A DNA stretch of 45,141 nucleotides, from the NCBI RefSeq assembly GCF_016924145.1, contig NZ_JAFFZO010000041.1, forward strand, positions 1 through 45,141, in the 5' to 3' direction. The translations under genes were made by a program, and so were the position numbers. Below, one piece after another: positions 8,693 through 18,816 of the stretch. The notes below the pieces were generated by a model. The model searched no databases. It saw only the letters and a list, made by a program, of their open reading frames with translations, and was not told the DNA's origin. Source of the DNA: Amphritea pacifica. GTDB taxonomy: Bacteria > Pseudomonadota > Gammaproteobacteria > Pseudomonadales > Balneatricaceae. Within the stretch, counting starts at the first letter, position 1. The number at the start of each line of letters is the position of its first letter.

Positions 8693-10744
8693 TTAACGGG
8701 TTGTGGTGTTATCACTGTTAATCCGGATATAGTCTCTGAGCTGTTCCGCCTGGGTCGCTCCGGTCGAATTCTGCAGCGCAACACGGAAGGCTGTTTGTCC
8801 TTCCAGTATATGTGAGGGCTGACCTGCCAGGGTCCTGTATACCGCGTGATAGGCCATTACGTTCATCACATAGCGACGGGTTTCGTTAAACGGAATGGTT
8901 TCTATCCAGATATCAACCGGCAGCGATCCCCGTTCTTTTAACCAGCGTTTCACCCGGTGGGGGCCTGCGTTATAAGCTGCGGTGGCATAGATCTGATTGT
9001 TGTCGAATTTTTCCTGCATGTCGGCCAGGTAGGCAATCCCGAGATTGATGTTGGTTTCCGGCTGATACAGGTCGCTGCTGTTGCTGTAGGGAACATTGTG
9101 GTGCTTCGCCGTTGTCTTAGCTGTTTTGGGCATCAGCTGCATCAGCCCCCGGGCCCCGACGCGGGAGCGGGCGTGAGGCTGATAAGCGCTCTCCTGACGA
9201 GCGATAGCGCGGGCCCAGTTGGTGTCGATCCGGTATTTGCCTGCCAGTCTGGAAAAAGTTTCAGAGTAGGGCATTGGGAAGCGCAGACTGATATCGTCCC
9301 AGTATTTTGCCTGAGCGACACCGATGATTGCCATATTGTGCCAGCCCCAGCGGTGCAATACGGTGGCCGCGGTACGAAGCTGATCAGCATTGTAGTCGCG
9401 GGTCATCTGATTCCACTCTCTGCGGGCCAGGTAGCGCTCATCCAGTTGATACAACTCGTGGATACGCTGCATCGCCGGCAGGTCTTGCTGTTGAATAACT
9501 GTTGTTTCAGGGACCCGGTCCTGTTGCGGGTTGAGACGAAAACCGGTTTGCAGGGTGCGGGCCGCGAGTAAACCGTAATAGCTGCGCTCTCTGCTGAGCT
9601 TTACAAAGGCATCAGAATAGCTGGGTTTGAGCCCCTCAATATGGCTGGCGGAAAGCGTTTTCCAATAGACCCAGCGCTCATCCTGCTGACTTTCGACAGG
9701 TAATTGACTAATCAACTGGTGGACCTTTTTCCAGTTGAGATCGGTCAGTGCCAGCATGATGCGGCGCTCCTGAATCTCATCGTCATGGGGATGGTTTAGC
9801 TGACTCAGCAGCTTGTCCGTTTGGTTGTCCGGGCGGTAGGTCAGGCGACGCGCAAGGTTGCGTGCCAGTGTTTGCTGGTCATCCGCACTGAAGGAGAGCT
9901 TCGGCCGAATCTTTAACCATACCTGTGTTGCGGCCTGCGGGCTTTTTCTCGATAGTCGGTCGATACCATACAGATAGGTCGCCTGGCTAGCGCGATTATC
10001 GCCTGGCAGATAGGCAGGGTCCTGTACCAGTGAAGGTGTTTTGCGAACGGCGAAGAACCGCTCGGTCGCCTGCTTCTGTTGTTTCTGTTTGATAAACCGT
10101 GTCAGGTACTGGGCCAGCCTGAAGTTATCGCTGTCAACCGCTTTCCAGAACCGCTGGTATGCCAGCTTGCCGGAGGGGGCGTGGTACTGAGTCATCCACT
10201 GTTTAAACACCGGGTCGCATGCGTTAGAGATGGAGTGACCGGTATTCCATAAGCTCTCAATCTCTTTCACGGCCAGGCGGGGCTGACCGGTTTGTAATAA
10301 CGCATAACGATAGTTGCACTCATACTGCTCACTATTAACTCCGGCGCTCTGATACGCAGTGATATAGTGCTTCCAGCGTTTGTTTTCCGCCAGGTAGCTG
10401 AGCCATTTCTGCTGCAAGGGGTACACCGTGGGAACCCCTTCGTACTGTTTCGCGTAGAGGTTTATATGGTGCTGAGCGACAGTGTCAAAGTTATGAATCA
10501 GCTCCTGCTGCTCCAGATAGGGGTACAGAGGGTAGTCGGTTAAGCGGGATTTAAGCTGGTAAAACGTTTCCAGGTCGTCTCCCTCCAGCATCTTGAGGGC
10601 CTGCAGATAAAGCTGTTGTGGTTCACTGGTTGTTTGCGCAGTTGAATCGGCATAGGTAAGGCCGGGTGCGCTGGTCATGACTGAACAGAGAAAAGCGCTG
10701 CAGATAATCCGGGACAGTTTAGTGGCGCTCATAATATAAAACAT
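8693..10744 (-). CDS. slt: Soluble lytic murein transglycosylase
   Basis: 683 residues. A signal peptide covers about the first 32 residues, a long alpha-helical superhelix (U/L domains) follows, and a C-terminal lysozyme-like SLT domain ends the protein. The catalytic Glu518 lies in RQESAY, followed by GLMQLMP and AYNAGP (590-595). It cleaves peptidoglycan glycan strands in the periplasm to give 1,6-anhydro ends. The start is either 10744 (a GGA lies just upstream) or 10732; the second gives a neater signal peptide. It neighbours uup in divergent orientation, as in pseudomonads. Confidence 0.93.
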   Translation of the reverse strand: MFYIMSATKLSRIICSAFLCSVMTSAPGLTYADSTAQTTSEPQQLYLQALKMLEGDDLETFYQLKSRLTDYPLYPYLEQQELIHNFDTVAQHHINLYAKQYEGVPTVYPLQQKWLSYLAENKRWKHYITAYQSAGVNSEQYECNYRYALLQTGQPRLAVKEIESLWNTGHSISNACDPVFKQWMTQYHAPSGKLAYQRFWKAVDSDNFRLAQYLTRFIKQKQQKQATERFFAVRKTPSLVQDPAYLPGDNRASQATYLYGIDRLSRKSPQAATQVWLKIRPKLSFSADDQQTLARNLARRLTYRPDNQTDKLLSQLNHPHDDEIQERRIMLALTDLNWKKVHQLISQLPVESQQDERWVYWKTLSASHIEGLKPSYSDAFVKLSRERSYYGLLAARTLQTGFRLNPQQDRVPETTVIQQQDLPAMQRIHELYQLDERYLARREWNQMTRDYNADQLRTAATVLHRWGWHNMAIIGVAQAKYWDDISLRFPMPYSETFSRLAGKYRIDTNWARAIARQESAYQPHARSRVGARGLMQLMPKTAKTTAKHHNVPYSNSSDLYQPETNINLGIAYLADMQEKFDNNQIYATAAYNAGPHRVKRWLKERGSLPVDIWIETIPFNETRRYVMNVMAYHAVYRTLAGQPSHILEGQTAFRVALQNSTGATQAEQLRDYIRINSDNTTTR

Positions 10745-10955
10745 ATATCCATATTTCGGTGATCACTGTTACCCAATCATAGCGGCAATGGTGGCGTAAA
10801 CTCGAGAGAAATATATCCCGGTTTGGTGAAAATTTTACAGTGTCAGCGGTATCTCCCTGTTCTTTAAGGATAACTATAAATATATTTTCTTTGCGTATCA
10901 CGCTGCTAAGGTTTTTCTGTAGAATATGCGGCCAACGATTTTGGTGGATTTAAGC

Positions 10956-12842
10956 ATGTCTCTGATCAGACTGGATAAGGTCTCTGTCGCGTTTGGCGAT
11001 AAACAACTGCTCGATCATATCGACTTTCAACTGGATAAAGGGGAACGGGTTGCTCTGGTGGGCATTAATGGCGCGGGTAAATCAACGTTGCTGAAAGTGC
11101 TGGCCCGGCATCAGCCAACAGATGATGGTGATATCTGGCAGGATGGTGGTGCCCGTGTTGCCGAGTTATCTCAGATGCTGCCAGCCGCTGACGAGCGCCG
11201 GGTCCGCGATGTGGTTGCCTCAGGTTGCGCCGAAACCGTAGATCTGCTGAATCGCTATCAAACCCTGGCTATGAGCCACAGCGATGCCGATATGGCCGAA
11301 CTGGAACGGTTGCAACATCAGATTGAACAGGTCGATGGCTGGCATCTGGAACAGAAGATTCAGCAGGTTCTGGAGCGTCTTGAGCTGGATGGTGAGCAGC
11401 AGATGTCTGCACTTTCGGGAGGCTGGCGCCGTCGGGCCGCGCTGGGGGCTGCTCTGGTGCAGTCGCCGGATATATTGCTGCTGGATGAGCCCACCAACCA
11501 CCTGGATATCGAAACCATTGAGTGGCTTGAAAAACAGATTATGGAGTTTCGTGGAGGTGTGCTATTTATCTCCCACGACCGCTCGCTGGTAGAACGACTG
11601 GCGACCCGTATTGTTGAGCTTGATCGTGGTCATCTGACCTCCTTCCCTGGCAATTATTCTGCCTATCTGACGCAAAAAGAGAAACTGCTGGAAGAGGAAG
11701 AGCGTCATAACGCGCTGTTTGATAAGCGTCTGGCTGAAGAGGAGAAGTGGATTCGTCAGGGCATAAAAGCGCGAAGGACCCGTAACGAGGGGCGTGTCAG
11801 AGCGCTGAAGGATCTGCGGGTAGAGCGTTCACAGCGGCGTGAGCTACAGGGTAAAGCAAAGTTTCAGGTAGAACAGGCTGATCGTTCTGGCAAGATCGTT
11901 ATCGAAGTAGAACATGTCAGCCATCGCTACAACAATGAGCCGGTAATCAGTGATCTGACGCTCTCTGTTCAGCGGGGGGATCGTATCGGTCTGATCGGGC
12001 CAAACGGTATTGGTAAGAGTACCCTGTTAAAGGTGCTGCTAGGACAGTTGGTGCCTGATCAGGGGACGGTTAAACTGGGTACCAGCCTGAATATTGCCTA
12101 CTTTGATCAGTTGAGAGGTAAATTAAACCCTGAGAAAACCATTATCGATAACATTTCCGAGGGGCGGGAAAGTATTACCATCAATGGAAAATCACGCCAT
12201 ATCATCAGTTATCTGAGTGATTTTCTGTTCTCCCCTGAGCGGGCCCGTACCCCGGTTAAAGCACTGTCTGGCGGTGAGTGTAACCGGGTGATGCTGGCGA
12301 AACTGTTCAGTCAGCCATCAAACCTGCTGGTGCTGGATGAGCCGACCAACGATCTGGATATTGAAACTCTGGAGCTGTTGGAGGAGATTCTGCTGGAATA
12401 CAAAGGCACCCTGTTGCTGGTCAGCCACGACCGGGCATTTCTGGACAATGTGGTCACTTCGACCCTGGTTTTTGAGGGCGAGGGACGGATTCAGGAGTAT
12501 GTTGGCGGTTATGAGGACTGGCTGCGACAGCGCTCACAGCCTATTGCTCCCCCTGTTTCCAAATCTGAAAGCAGGTCTGAAGCTGTAGTCGAACAGACGG
12601 TTCCCAGCACACCAGTAAAGAAAAAGCTCAGCTATAAACTGCAACGGGAGCTGGATCTGCTTCCCGGGCAGATAGAGCAGCTGGAAGGAGAGATTGAGCA
12701 ACTACATCAGGAGACCAGTGCGCCGGATTTTTACACAGGAGACCACCAACAGGTATCCACCAGACTGGCTGAGCTGCAGAGCAAAGAAACCCGGCTTGAA
12801 GAGCTCATGGAGCGCTGGGTCGAATTAGAGGCGATGCTATAA
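10956..12842 (+). CDS. uup: ABC-F ATPase Uup
   Basis: 628 residues from the chosen start (MSLIRLDKV), with a GGTGGA ribosome-binding site 7 nt upstream; an earlier in-frame ATG at 10926 lacks this support. Two ABC domains carry Walker A motifs (GINGAGKST, GPNGIGKST), signature motifs (LSGGW, LSGGE) and Walker B motifs (LLLDEPTNHL, LVLDEPTND). A basic interdomain linker separates them, and the C-terminus is a coiled coil, which separates Uup from other ABC-F proteins such as YheS. No membrane segments are present. Uup-type proteins act on ribosomes or branched DNA and suppress precise transposon excision in E. coli. The specific role here is inferred from family. Confidence 0.92.
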   Translation: MSLIRLDKVSVAFGDKQLLDHIDFQLDKGERVALVGINGAGKSTLLKVLARHQPTDDGDIWQDGGARVAELSQMLPAADERRVRDVVASGCAETVDLLNRYQTLAMSHSDADMAELERLQHQIEQVDGWHLEQKIQQVLERLELDGEQQMSALSGGWRRRAALGAALVQSPDILLLDEPTNHLDIETIEWLEKQIMEFRGGVLFISHDRSLVERLATRIVELDRGHLTSFPGNYSAYLTQKEKLLEEEERHNALFDKRLAEEEKWIRQGIKARRTRNEGRVRALKDLRVERSQRRELQGKAKFQVEQADRSGKIVIEVEHVSHRYNNEPVISDLTLSVQRGDRIGLIGPNGIGKSTLLKVLLGQLVPDQGTVKLGTSLNIAYFDQLRGKLNPEKTIIDNISEGRESITINGKSRHIISYLSDFLFSPERARTPVKALSGGECNRVMLAKLFSQPSNLLVLDEPTNDLDIETLELLEEILLEYKGTLLLVSHDRAFLDNVVTSTLVFEGEGRIQEYVGGYEDWLRQRSQPIAPPVSKSESRSEAVVEQTVPSTPVKKKLSYKLQRELDLLPGQIEQLEGEIEQLHQETSAPDFYTGDHQQVSTRLAELQSKETRLEELMERWVELEAML

Positions 12843-12862
12843 CTGTCAGTCGTTACCGCATG

Positions 12863-12883
12863 GGAGTAGTAAAACACTACTCC
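12863..12883. terminator. Hairpin between convergent uup and usp genes
   Basis: An 8-bp perfect stem (GGAGTAGT / ACTACTCC, loop AAAAC) lies just after the uup stop and overlaps the last bases of the usp gene. There is no strong T-run on either strand, so it may act as a weak bidirectional terminator or as an RNA-stabilising 3' end. Confidence 0.5.
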
Positions 12884-13317
12884 TCAGCTTTAACCCGGAT
12901 AGCCAGTACGTCGCATTTGGCGCCGTGAAGTATACCGTTCGCGGTGGAGCCTAATAGCAGTGCCAGACCGTGGCGGCCATGACTCCCGACTATGATCAGA
13001 TCGCATCCCTGTTCCTCAGCAACCCGGTGAACCTCTGTCTCGGTGTGTCCTGAGACGACGTGACACTGCTTAACCTGATAATCCAGTTGTTTGCAGTAAC
13101 GGGTCATTTTGCTCTGGGCATGCTCATCCAGTTGCGCCTGAATGGTAGTCAGATCCATTGGCACATCACCGCCATAAGCGAAGCTCAGGGGTTCAATCAC
13201 GTGGATCAGAGACAGCTCAGCGCTGGTGGATTCAGCCAACTGTTTTACTTTACCGATCAACTGATCAGACTCTTCAGACAGGTCGGTCGCCACTAATATA
13301 TGTTTATATAGGGACAT
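12877..13317 (-). CDS. Universal stress protein (UspA family)
   Basis: 146 residues, a single Usp domain. It opens with the typical ILVATDLSEES strand-turn and ends with the ATP-binding-type signature GSHGRHGLALLLGSTA. It is cytoplasmic and usually induced by stress or growth arrest; the exact role is not readable. A strong ribosome-binding site (AAGGAGA, 8 nt spacing) supports the start. It is convergent with uup. Confidence 0.92.
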   Translation of the reverse strand: MSLYKHILVATDLSEESDQLIGKVKQLAESTSAELSLIHVIEPLSFAYGGDVPMDLTTIQAQLDEHAQSKMTRYCKQLDYQVKQCHVVSGHTETEVHRVAEEQGCDLIIVGSHGRHGLALLLGSTANGILHGAKCDVLAIRVKAEE

Positions 13318-13412
13318 GGGGTTATCTCCTTTTGCTTCCTACTTAAGAGAGTAGCATACAGTTCCTGGTTTTAATTCTGACCGGGGTCAAATGAGTTTGT
13401 TGAGGATCAAAT

Positions 13413-13919
13413 ATGAAGTGGGCCATTATCGTTTTGATTATGATGTCATTACTGGGGTCGATGATGTGGGTTATGCCGAGTCCCCGGCAGCGTTTTTTGG
13501 CAAAACTCAGACAACAGGCCTCCCGTCAGGGATTTCAGGTGCAGATAGTACGCGTTACACCACCCCGGGCAGCGGGGCAGGTAAAGCCGGAGGTACTGAG
13601 CGCCACTGCTTATCGCTTACCCCGTTATAATCTGGAAAAAAAGCACAGAGAGCACTTTACCGAATGGCAGATCTTCCGTCAGACCGCTGTGGCAAATGAA
13701 GGCTTGCCTGAAGGCTGGTGCTGGGGAACAGGGGAGCGCAGTCTTAATGATCAGCAACTGGCGTTGCTCAATCAGTTGATTGATAAGCTACCGGCGGGTG
13801 TTTCGTCGATTGAATCGACTCCGGTTCATATATCACTGTACTGGGACGAAAAGGGCGATGAAGACACTTTGCAACAGTTAAAGGATTTACTGCAGCCGTT
13901 TATTGATCAGCAATTCTGA
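13413..13919 (+). CDS. Hypothetical single-pass membrane-anchored protein
   Basis: 168 residues. One N-terminal membrane segment (about 4-20, Met/Leu/Ile-rich) is followed by a basic stretch (RQRFLAKLRQQASRQGF) and a soluble domain with conserved-looking tryptophans (about residues 89 and 107-109, GWCWG). I do not recognise the family. It has a good GAGGA ribosome-binding site and is followed 18 nt later by the DUF1653 gene, so the two probably form one transcript. The topology suggests an inner-membrane anchor; which side the soluble part faces is uncertain. Confidence 0.75.
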   Translation: MKWAIIVLIMMSLLGSMMWVMPSPRQRFLAKLRQQASRQGFQVQIVRVTPPRAAGQVKPEVLSATAYRLPRYNLEKKHREHFTEWQIFRQTAVANEGLPEGWCWGTGERSLNDQQLALLNQLIDKLPAGVSSIESTPVHISLYWDEKGDEDTLQQLKDLLQPFIDQQF

Positions 13920-13937
13920 CCTGGCAGCGGAGGTTTT

Positions 13938-14156
13938 ATGACAGTTAAACCCGGTTTATATCAGCATTATAAGGGCGCGGAATATCAGGTATTACATCTT
14001 GCCAGGCATTCTGAGACAGAGGAGTGGCTGGTGGTTTACCAGCCCTGTTATGGCGAACGGGATATATGGGTGCGGCCGTTATCGATGTTCACTGAAAATG
14101 TTACCGTTGCCGATGGTTCGGAGGTCCCCAGATTTCGTTTTCTGCGGCCAGCTTAA
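13938..14156 (+). CDS. DUF1653 domain protein
   Basis: 72 residues. Opens with the family pattern PGLYQHYKGAEYQVL and contains a WLVVYQPCYGERDIWVRPLSMF segment, typical of the short DUF1653 family, a small beta-rich fold of unknown function. It follows the membrane-anchored gene by 18 nt with a GGAGG-like ribosome-binding site and ends 3 nt before the convergent gene on the other strand. Confidence 0.85.
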   Translation: MTVKPGLYQHYKGAEYQVLHLARHSETEEWLVVYQPCYGERDIWVRPLSMFTENVTVADGSEVPRFRFLRPA

Positions 14157-14159
14157 GCC

Positions 14160-14891
14160 TTAGCCCTGCTCCTCTTTGCCCTCTTTAGCGGTCAGCTCTG
14201 CAAGTGATGCCGCCAGATTTCCCGCCGCCAGGGCGCTGCTGGGGCGTGCCTGGTTAAGCAGATCTCTGATGGTATCGATATAATTCTGTTTCTGTTTTTG
14301 CGGCACATTGGCCCGTGCAATCATCGCTTTGGCATGTTTGTAGTGGGACATGGCCAGTAACTTATCATCCCGTTGAAGGTAGTAGTTACCCTGATGAATG
14401 TGGGCATCGACAAAGACAGACACATGCAGCCAGTAAAGGTCATGCTGAAACTGCTTAGCCCGTGAAACGCTGAGTTTTCCTGCCTGAGCCATCTCAATAC
14501 AGAGTTTTTCTGCATGCTGGATATGGATCTGGGCTTTTTTCAGTGCCCGGTCGTTGTTAAAGCCCCCGGGGGCCGGGTTGACGCGATCAGTGCTCTCCTT
14601 TTGGGCGCTGATATCCTGCAGCAGATCAGAGTCGGGTGCCAGCATAGAGATCTCTCCGATCATACTGACCACGTAGCCGCTTAATGCATCAATAATCTCA
14701 GAGCGGCAGTTTGCCTCCCTGAGGATGGCAAGGGTTTCCAGGGCTTCTCCAGAAGCCTTATTCAGCTCTCTCAATCGCTTTGTACGATATTCCTGTTGTT
14801 GCTCTCTGGTGGAAAAAAAATTATTAACCAGTAGCGCAACAAATCCTATGCCGATCAAAGAAAAAAGAAAAATCAGGTTGTCTTGCAACAT
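14160..14891 (-). CDS. Hypothetical membrane-anchored helical protein
   Basis: 243 residues. An N-terminal membrane segment (about 6-26) is followed by a long, charged, mostly helical region resembling a coiled-coil or helical-repeat domain (Gln, Lys, Ala and Leu rich), then a low-complexity Ala/Glu tail. No enzyme motif is visible and the family is not recognised by me. It lies divergently from topA, a position where pseudomonads also carry small uncharacterised genes. Start ATG with only a weak ribosome-binding site. Confidence 0.75.
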   Translation of the reverse strand: MLQDNLIFLFSLIGIGFVALLVNNFFSTREQQQEYRTKRLRELNKASGEALETLAILREANCRSEIIDALSGYVVSMIGEISMLAPDSDLLQDISAQKESTDRVNPAPGGFNNDRALKKAQIHIQHAEKLCIEMAQAGKLSVSRAKQFQHDLYWLHVSVFVDAHIHQGNYYLQRDDKLLAMSHYKHAKAMIARANVPQKQKQNYIDTIRDLLNQARPSSALAAGNLAASLAELTAKEGKEEQG

Positions 14892-15018
14892 ATTCTCAGG
14901 TAGTTGTAATTAAGTAACAGGCTCGTAATGGCGGCAGCATACTGCATTTAAGCTACCAGAAACATACCTTTATTAGCCAATATTGTTGATCAATTAGCGT
15001 GTTTTTTTTGGCAGAAGC

Positions 15019-15047
15019 TTGACCCTGCTGGTTACAGCCCTTATATA
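15019..15047 (+). promoter_or_regulatory. Sigma-70 promoter of topA
   Basis: TTGACC (15019-15024), 17-nt spacer, TATATA (15042-15047): a near-consensus sigma-70 promoter about 50 nt before the topA start. Topoisomerase I promoters are commonly supercoiling-responsive; that is not visible here. Confidence 0.75.
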
Positions 15048-15095
15048 TGCACGCTGTTTTGTATTGTCACCTTGTCCTTTAAGGATTGTATTTAT

Positions 15096-17750
15096 ATGGG
15101 AAAGTCCCTAGTTATTGTTGAGTCACCTGCCAAAGCGAAAACCATAAACAAGTATCTGGGTAACCAGTTTGTGGTTAAATCGAGTGTGGGCCACATTCGT
15201 GATCTGCCCACCAGTGGCTCGGGTAACGGGGCCGGTTCAGACCCTAAAGAGCGCGCTCGTCAGGCCGCGCTAACCCGCAAAATGTCTCCCGAAGAGAAGC
15301 TCCTGCACAAAGCTGAGAAAAGTAAAAAACAGCTGATTGCCCGTATGGGGGTTGATCCTGAACATGGCTGGGATGCCCGTTATGAAATTTTACCGGGTAA
15401 AGAAAAAGTTGTTGATGAATTAAGGCGACTGGCAAAAGATGCAGACACTATCTATCTCGCAACCGATTTGGACCGCGAGGGTGAGGCGATTGCCTGGCAT
15501 CTGCGGGAAGCCATCGGCGGCGAAGACGGCCGTTACAAACGAGTGGTATTTAACGAGATAACGAAGAAAGCGATTCAGGAAGCATTTAAGCAGCCCGGTG
15601 AGCTGGATCTCAATCGGGTGAATGCCCAGCAGGCCCGGCGCTTCCTTGACCGGGTTGTTGGCTACATGGTCTCACCGTTACTGTGGGAGAAAGTTGCCCG
15701 GGGGCTGTCCGCGGGACGGGTTCAGTCGGTTGCGGTTCGCTTGCTGGTCGAGCGAGAAAAAGAGATTCGCAGTTTTATCCCTGAAGAGTTCTGGGAGTTG
15801 CATGCCGACGTTGAGTCTGAAAAGCAGGAAGCGCTGCGCCTGCAGGTAGATAAGTTTCAGAACCAGAGCTTTCGTCCGGTCAGCGCAGCAGAGACCGATG
15901 CACACCTGGAACAACTGAAACAGCAACAGTTCAGAGTCACAAATCGTCAGGACCGGCCTACCAGCAGCCGTCCGTCAGCCCCCTTTATCACATCGACCCT
16001 GCAGCAGGCGGCCAGCACCCGGCTGGGGTTTGGGGTGAAGAAAACCATGATGATGGCTCAGCGGCTCTATGAGGCGGGTTACATCACCTATATGCGTACC
16101 GATTCGACCAACCTCAGTGCAGAGGCGGTTGCTGCATGTCGGGATTATATCAGTGATAACTTTGGCAGTAAGTATCTGCCGGAAACGGCAAACTCTTACA
16201 GCAGCAAAGAGGGGGCTCAGGAGGCGCACGAAGCGATTCGGCCATCCGATGTCACTCTTGAGGCGACCGCACTGAACGGTATGGAGCGGGATGCTGAGCG
16301 GCTATATGAACTGATCCGGCGCCAGTTTCTGGCGTGCCAGATGACGCCTGCACTGTACACAAGTACCCGCATCACCGTGACAGCGGGTGACTTTGAATTG
16401 CGAACCAAAGGCCGGATTCTGCGCTTTGATGGTTATACCCGGGTGATGAATAGCCAGGGGAAAAATGAAGATATCATTTTGCCGGATGTACAGCAGGGGG
16501 ATCTGCTGCAGTTACAGCAGCTGGATCCGAAACAGCATTTTACCAAGCCTGCCCCCCGTTACACTGAAGCCAGCCTGGTAAAAGAGCTGGAAAAGCGGGG
16601 GATTGGACGTCCCTCGACCTATGCCTCGATTATCTCGACGATTCAGGATCGTGGTTATGTTGAAGTTCAGAACCGCCGATTTTATGCCCAGAAAATGGGT
16701 GATATCGTCACCGAGAGACTGGTAGAAAACTTTACCGACCTGATGGATTTCGGTTTTACCGCACGGATGGAGGAGTCGCTGGACGATATCGCCACCGGTA
16801 ATGCCGACTGGAAAATGCTGTTGAACCAGTTTTACGAAGGTTTCAGTAACCGGTTGTTACAGGCTCAGCATCCGGATTCCGGTATGCGGCTGAATGCGCC
16901 GACAGAAACCGATATTCCCTGTCCCTCCTGTGGCCGGAAGATGATGATCCGCACCGGCACCACCGGGGTTTTCCTGGGCTGCTCCGGCTATGCGTTACCG
17001 CCGAAGGAGCGTTGCAAAACCACCATGAACCTGATTCATGGCGATGAAGTGGTCAGTGTTGATGGCGACGATGAGGAAGAGTCACGGATTCTGCGCAATA
17101 AGCATCGTTGTAAGATCTGTGATACGGCGATGGATAGCTACCTGATTGATGAGCAGCGTAAATTGCATATCTGCGGCAACAACCCGGACTGTCCTGGTTT
17201 TGAAGTGGAAAAAGGCAGCTTTAAGATTAAAGGCTATGATGGGCCGGTGCTGGAATGTGATAAGTGCGGTTCAGAGATGCAGCTGAAAACGGGGCGTTTC
17301 GGTAAGTTCTTTGGTTGTACCAGTGAAACTTGCAAAAATACGCGTAAGTTATTGAAAAATGGCGAGGCGGCACCGCCGAAAATGGATCCGGTACCCATGC
17401 CAGAGCTGCAGTGCGACAATGTTGATGACACTTTCATCCTGCGTGATGGAGCCTCCGGTCTGTTTCTCGCTGCCAGCCAGTTTCCCCGCAAGCGGGAGAC
17501 CCGTGCGCCTAAGGTAGCCGAACTGTTGCCCCACAAAAATGAGATCGACCCGAAATATAGCTTCTTGTTTAGTGCACCAGTCGCTGACGATGAGGGAAAT
17601 CCCACCATTGTTCGTTACAGCCGGAAAACAAAAGAGCAGTATGTTATGACGGAAGTAGACGGCAAAGCGACCGGATGGAGGGCATTCTATACCGGCGGTA
17701 AGTGGCTTGAAGAGCCCGCTAAAGCGAAGAAGCAAGCAACGAAGAAGTGA
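15096..17750 (+). CDS. topA: DNA topoisomerase I (omega protein)
   Basis: 884 residues from [10 protein letters not shown], the usual family start, with AAGGA 10 nt upstream; a TTG eight codons earlier is ignored. The N-terminal TOPRIM domain has the family metal/acid motif [13 protein letters not shown]. The catalytic Tyr332 sits in ITYMRTDST and forms the 5' phosphotyrosine link during relaxation of negative supercoils. The C-terminus has several four-Cys zinc-ribbon modules (beginning CPSC, CKIC and CDKC) and a basic Lys-rich end that would help DNA binding. Length is close to the E. coli enzyme (865). DUF6586 follows after 13 nt, likely co-transcribed. Confidence 0.97.
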   Translation: MGKSLVIVESPAKAKTINKYLGNQFVVKSSVGHIRDLPTSGSGNGAGSDPKERARQAALTRKMSPEEKLLHKAEKSKKQLIARMGVDPEHGWDARYEILPGKEKVVDELRRLAKDADTIYLATDLDREGEAIAWHLREAIGGEDGRYKRVVFNEITKKAIQEAFKQPGELDLNRVNAQQARRFLDRVVGYMVSPLLWEKVARGLSAGRVQSVAVRLLVEREKEIRSFIPEEFWELHADVESEKQEALRLQVDKFQNQSFRPVSAAETDAHLEQLKQQQFRVTNRQDRPTSSRPSAPFITSTLQQAASTRLGFGVKKTMMMAQRLYEAGYITYMRTDSTNLSAEAVAACRDYISDNFGSKYLPETANSYSSKEGAQEAHEAIRPSDVTLEATALNGMERDAERLYELIRRQFLACQMTPALYTSTRITVTAGDFELRTKGRILRFDGYTRVMNSQGKNEDIILPDVQQGDLLQLQQLDPKQHFTKPAPRYTEASLVKELEKRGIGRPSTYASIISTIQDRGYVEVQNRRFYAQKMGDIVTERLVENFTDLMDFGFTARMEESLDDIATGNADWKMLLNQFYEGFSNRLLQAQHPDSGMRLNAPTETDIPCPSCGRKMMIRTGTTGVFLGCSGYALPPKERCKTTMNLIHGDEVVSVDGDDEEESRILRNKHRCKICDTAMDSYLIDEQRKLHICGNNPDCPGFEVEKGSFKIKGYDGPVLECDKCGSEMQLKTGRFGKFFGCTSETCKNTRKLLKNGEAAPPKMDPVPMPELQCDNVDDTFILRDGASGLFLAASQFPRKRETRAPKVAELLPHKNEIDPKYSFLFSAPVADDEGNPTIVRYSRKTKEQYVMTEVDGKATGWRAFYTGGKWLEEPAKAKKQATKK

Positions 17751-17763
17751 ACGGAGACAAAGT

Positions 17764-18288
17764 ATGAGTGGTGTGTATTTGACCCGTACCAATCAGAAAT
17801 TAAATTTTACCCGTATACATCTGGATGCACTTAAAGTTGCTCAGGAATCAACCGGTTGGAGTAAGCATGCGCTGATCGATTCGTACAACGAGTCGGTGCT
17901 GTTTCATATGGTTTCTGCCTATAGTTCGCTGTTGCGCGAAATTGCTGAACAGTACCGTTTCGATGCGAACCGGATTACCAAGCTGAGTCAGCTAACCGAG
18001 CAGATGGAGGCGCAGGGGCTGGAAGCCCCGGAAGTAGCCGAACTGCAGCAATTGCATGATGATACCGGTAGCTGGCTGCACCATCTTCTGGCTGCGTATA
18101 AGGCCTGTTGGCGCGCTGAGGAGCATAATCAGTCTGCGGGGCAGGCAGAGAGTGTTTCGGAGATACATGTGATGCAGATCAATCCGGATCATGCAGAAGA
18201 TGCAGATATTCTGCGCGAATATCAGAGCTGGTTTAACCAGTTTAAAATGCTGGTAGAGCGGCTGCGTGCCGGGATGCAGGAGTGGTAA
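17764..18288 (+). CDS. DUF6586 family protein
   Basis: 174 residues from the chosen ATG, which has a GGAGAC ribosome-binding site. A soluble, helical protein starting LTRTNQKLNF, with a VAQESTGWSKHALIDSYNES segment and several conserved-looking Trp residues. I recognise it as the small protein found just after topA and near sulA-lexA in pseudomonads, now called DUF6586. No known activity. The linkage with topA is by position only. Confidence 0.8.
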   Translation: MSGVYLTRTNQKLNFTRIHLDALKVAQESTGWSKHALIDSYNESVLFHMVSAYSSLLREIAEQYRFDANRITKLSQLTEQMEAQGLEAPEVAELQQLHDDTGSWLHHLLAAYKACWRAEEHNQSAGQAESVSEIHVMQINPDHAEDADILREYQSWFNQFKMLVERLRAGMQEW

Positions 18289-18443
18289 CCACACCCGTTC
18301 AGGTGAAATTTTTTCTGTACAGATAAGGGGGTATCAATATTAAGGTGCGCTCTGAATCTGTATAGTGGTTGTGATAAGGCTTTGTAGCGAGCCGATTACC
18401 ACTGTTTTTTTCAAACCCGGGTGCGGCCTGGAATGAGAACAAT

Positions 18444-18716
18444 ATGTCAGATATGTTTTTGGAAATTATTGAGCTGGATGACGGACAGATAGCGCTGCGA
18501 CGGGCGGATTCTGATGATGAGCCAATTATGCGGATCAGCTTCTCCGACAGTGTCAGAGAGCAGCTTGAAGAGGAGTGCATCGATGTGGCAAAGGTGATGC
18601 TCACGGCAGGCATCCACATGATCTCAGATCTGAATGGTAAAGCGATCGATGCTGACAATGGAGTCAGCGAGATAGAGACCGATGATGCGGATCTTCAGCC
18701 AAGAGTGATTCATTAA
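18444..18716 (+). CDS. Conserved hypothetical acidic protein
   Basis: 90 residues, strongly acidic. The opening pattern (LEIIELDDGQIALRRAD) and a mid segment (ISFSDSVREQL..DVAKVMLTAGI) resemble small uncharacterised proteins of gammaproteobacteria, seen near this locus in pseudomonads from memory. No membrane segment and no catalytic motif. It has its own 155-nt upstream gap and a strong terminator 40 nt downstream, so it is probably monocistronic. Confidence 0.75.
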   Translation: MSDMFLEIIELDDGQIALRRADSDDEPIMRISFSDSVREQLEEECIDVAKVMLTAGIHMISDLNGKAIDADNGVSEIETDDADLQPRVIH

Positions 18717-18751
18717 TCTGGTGTGATCCGTCAGATCAAAAGTAAAGTGAA

Positions 18752-18780
18752 AAAAAAACAGCGCCTTGCGCTGTTTTTTT
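18752..18780. terminator. Bidirectional rho-independent terminator
   Basis: Stem AAACAGCGC / GCGCTGTTT (18756-18764 and 18768-18776) with CTT loop, A-run on the left and T-run on the right. It can end both the rightward acidic-protein transcript and the leftward lexA-sulA transcript. Confidence 0.88.
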
Positions 18781-18816
18781 ATTTTATTGGCTGAGGAGGT
18801 ATCTGAACCTGTTGCC

